Below, in pieces: positions 13,129 through 13,922 of a stretch of DNA of 13,922 nt. The stretch is from Actinomycetota bacterium (lineage in GTDB: Bacteria > Actinomycetota > Actinomycetes > Nanopelagicales > Nanopelagicaceae): assembly GCA_009702205.1 (NCBI GenBank), contig WLIM01000010.1, positions 1 through 13,922 of the forward strand, given 5' to 3'. The position numbers and the translations under genes are program-made. The notes under the pieces were generated by a model that searched no databases, had not been told where the DNA came from, and worked only from the letters and a program-made list of their open reading frames with translations. The stretch's first letter is position 1; every line of letters starts with the position of its first letter.

Positions 13129-13922
13129 ATGTCCGATAACACCTTTACAGTTCGCGGCGCCACAATTATTGATGGCTCTGGTTCTGCTGGTGTGAAGAAC
13201 GATGTTGTAGTAGTCGATGGCAAGATTGCTGAAGTTGGCAAGGTTATTAAGGGCAATGAACGCGGCAAGATTGTTGATGCATCTGATTTAACGCTGAGTC
13301 CAGGTTTCATTGATATGCATGCGCATTCAGACCTTGCAGTAATTTCAGATCACGAGCACCTATCAAAAGTTACGCAAGGTGTAACGCTCGAAGTTGTCGG
13401 TCAAGACGGTCTTAGTTATGTTCCATCAGATGATTCGACTCTTGCCGTTTTGCGCGATCAATTATTTGGTTGGAACGCAGATCCTGCCGGGATTGATTGG
13501 AAATTTAGATCGGTAAAAGATTATTTAAATATTGTTGATCGCGGAGCAGCGGTAAATGTTGCCTACTTAATTCCACATGGCAACGTTCGCATGCTTGCCT
13601 GTGGCAATGAGCCAGGCGATGCAACGCCAGAACAATTGCGTCATCAACTCGCCCTTGTTGAAGAAGGAATGCAGCAAGGCGCGGTAGGAATGTCTGGCGG
13701 GCTTACCTATGTTCCTGCGATGTATGCCAGCAATGAAGAAATCTCAAAGCTTGCTGCAGTAGTAGCTAAATATGGCGGTTTCTACTCACCTCATCACCGA
13801 AATTACGGTGCCAACTTTTTAGATGCTGTTGATGAATGTATTGAAATCAGCAGGTCTTCTAAGTGCGCGCTAAATCTTACGCACTGCCACATGAGTGCTC
13901 CGATTTTCCACGACAAAACTGA
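13129..13922 (+). CDS. N-acyl-D-amino-acid deacylase-like amidohydrolase (partial, C-terminus off window)
   Basis: I translated 264 codons from the ATG at 13129 to the right edge without a stop. The N-terminus is a beta-sandwich segment (TVRGATIIDGSG) followed by the first barrel strand SPGFIDMHAHSD with the metal pair His64 and His66. Further D-aminoacylase motifs are TQGVTLEVVGQDG (82-94), AVGMSGGLTYVPAMYAS (185-201), SPHHR (220-224) with His222/223, and NLTHCH (249-254) with His252. The family cleaves N-acyl-D-amino acids to the free D-amino acid in the cytosol, zinc-dependent. The segment that usually reads GNCG, whose Cys ligates the tight zinc, is GQDG here (Asp93), so the metal site differs. 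Related D-glutamyl or dihydropyrimidinase-like activities are possible. It follows the SDR gene by two bases in an operon with a D-amino-acid dehydratase. Confidence 0.85.
   Translation, partial: MSDNTFTVRGATIIDGSGSAGVKNDVVVVDGKIAEVGKVIKGNERGKIVDASDLTLSPGFIDMHAHSDLAVISDHEHLSKVTQGVTLEVVGQDGLSYVPSDDSTLAVLRDQLFGWNADPAGIDWKFRSVKDYLNIVDRGAAVNVAYLIPHGNVRMLACGNEPGDATPEQLRHQLALVEEGMQQGAVGMSGGLTYVPAMYASNEEISKLAAVVAKYGGFYSPHHRNYGANFLDAVDECIEISRSSKCALNLTHCHMSAPIFHDKT

Overview
This window is a compact block of carbohydrate and amino-acid catabolism genes. It holds fourteen genes, two of them cut by the window edges, in four transcription units with almost no intergenic DNA. Neighbouring genes in a unit usually overlap by 1-8 bases or abut, and no non-coding stretch exceeds about 55 bases. 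No RNA gene, CRISPR, IS element, transposase, integrase or phage gene was seen. The sequence is AT-leaning (GC not computed). Two of the candidate promoters have a TANNNT -10 box exactly six bases before the start codon, the arrangement of actinobacterial leaderless transcripts. Together with the very tight packing and the gene families, this suggests a small-genome, low-GC actinobacterium such as a freshwater acI/Nanopelagicales lineage. That placement is an inference and was not tested.

Unit 1 (minus, 2987 to 1): a 3-hexulose-6-phosphate-synthase-like OMP decarboxylase-superfamily enzyme, a zinc alcohol dehydrogenase that has lost its structural-zinc cysteines, a short-chain dehydrogenase, and a TIM-barrel sugar isomerase/epimerase that runs off the left edge. 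The substrate of this unit is unknown. Unit 2 (plus, 3016 to 7751), divergent from unit 1 across only 28-73 bases: an alpha/beta hydrolase, glucuronate isomerase (UxaC), a fructuronate/tagaturonate reductase-type long-chain dehydrogenase, and a second zinc dehydrogenase with all its zinc ligands. This is the upper part of hexuronate breakdown, possibly fed by an esterase.

Unit 3 (minus, 10625 to 7748), whose last gene shares its stop bases with the last gene of unit 2: a SIS-domain GlcN-6-P deaminase (NagB-II type), a BadF/BadG-type amino-sugar kinase and a barrel-only NagA deacetylase. Together they can take free N-acetylglucosamine to fructose-6-phosphate without a PTS. Unit 4 (plus, 10678 to beyond the right edge), divergent from unit 3 across 52 bases packed with inverted repeats: a PLP-dependent D-serine dehydratase-like enzyme, a RidA enamine deaminase, an SDR and an N-acyl-D-amino-acid deacylase. 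This reads as a route from N-acyl-D-amino acids to free D-amino acids, then to 2-aminoacrylate and a keto acid.

Units 3 and 4 suggest scavenging of cell-wall-derived or similar material (amino sugars and D-amino acids), and units 1 and 2 sugar acids. The most interesting points are the unassigned unit 1 pathway, the coupling of D-amino-acid dehydratase with RidA and deacylase, the altered metal sites in two enzymes, the domain-stripped NagA, and the dyad-rich divergent promoters.
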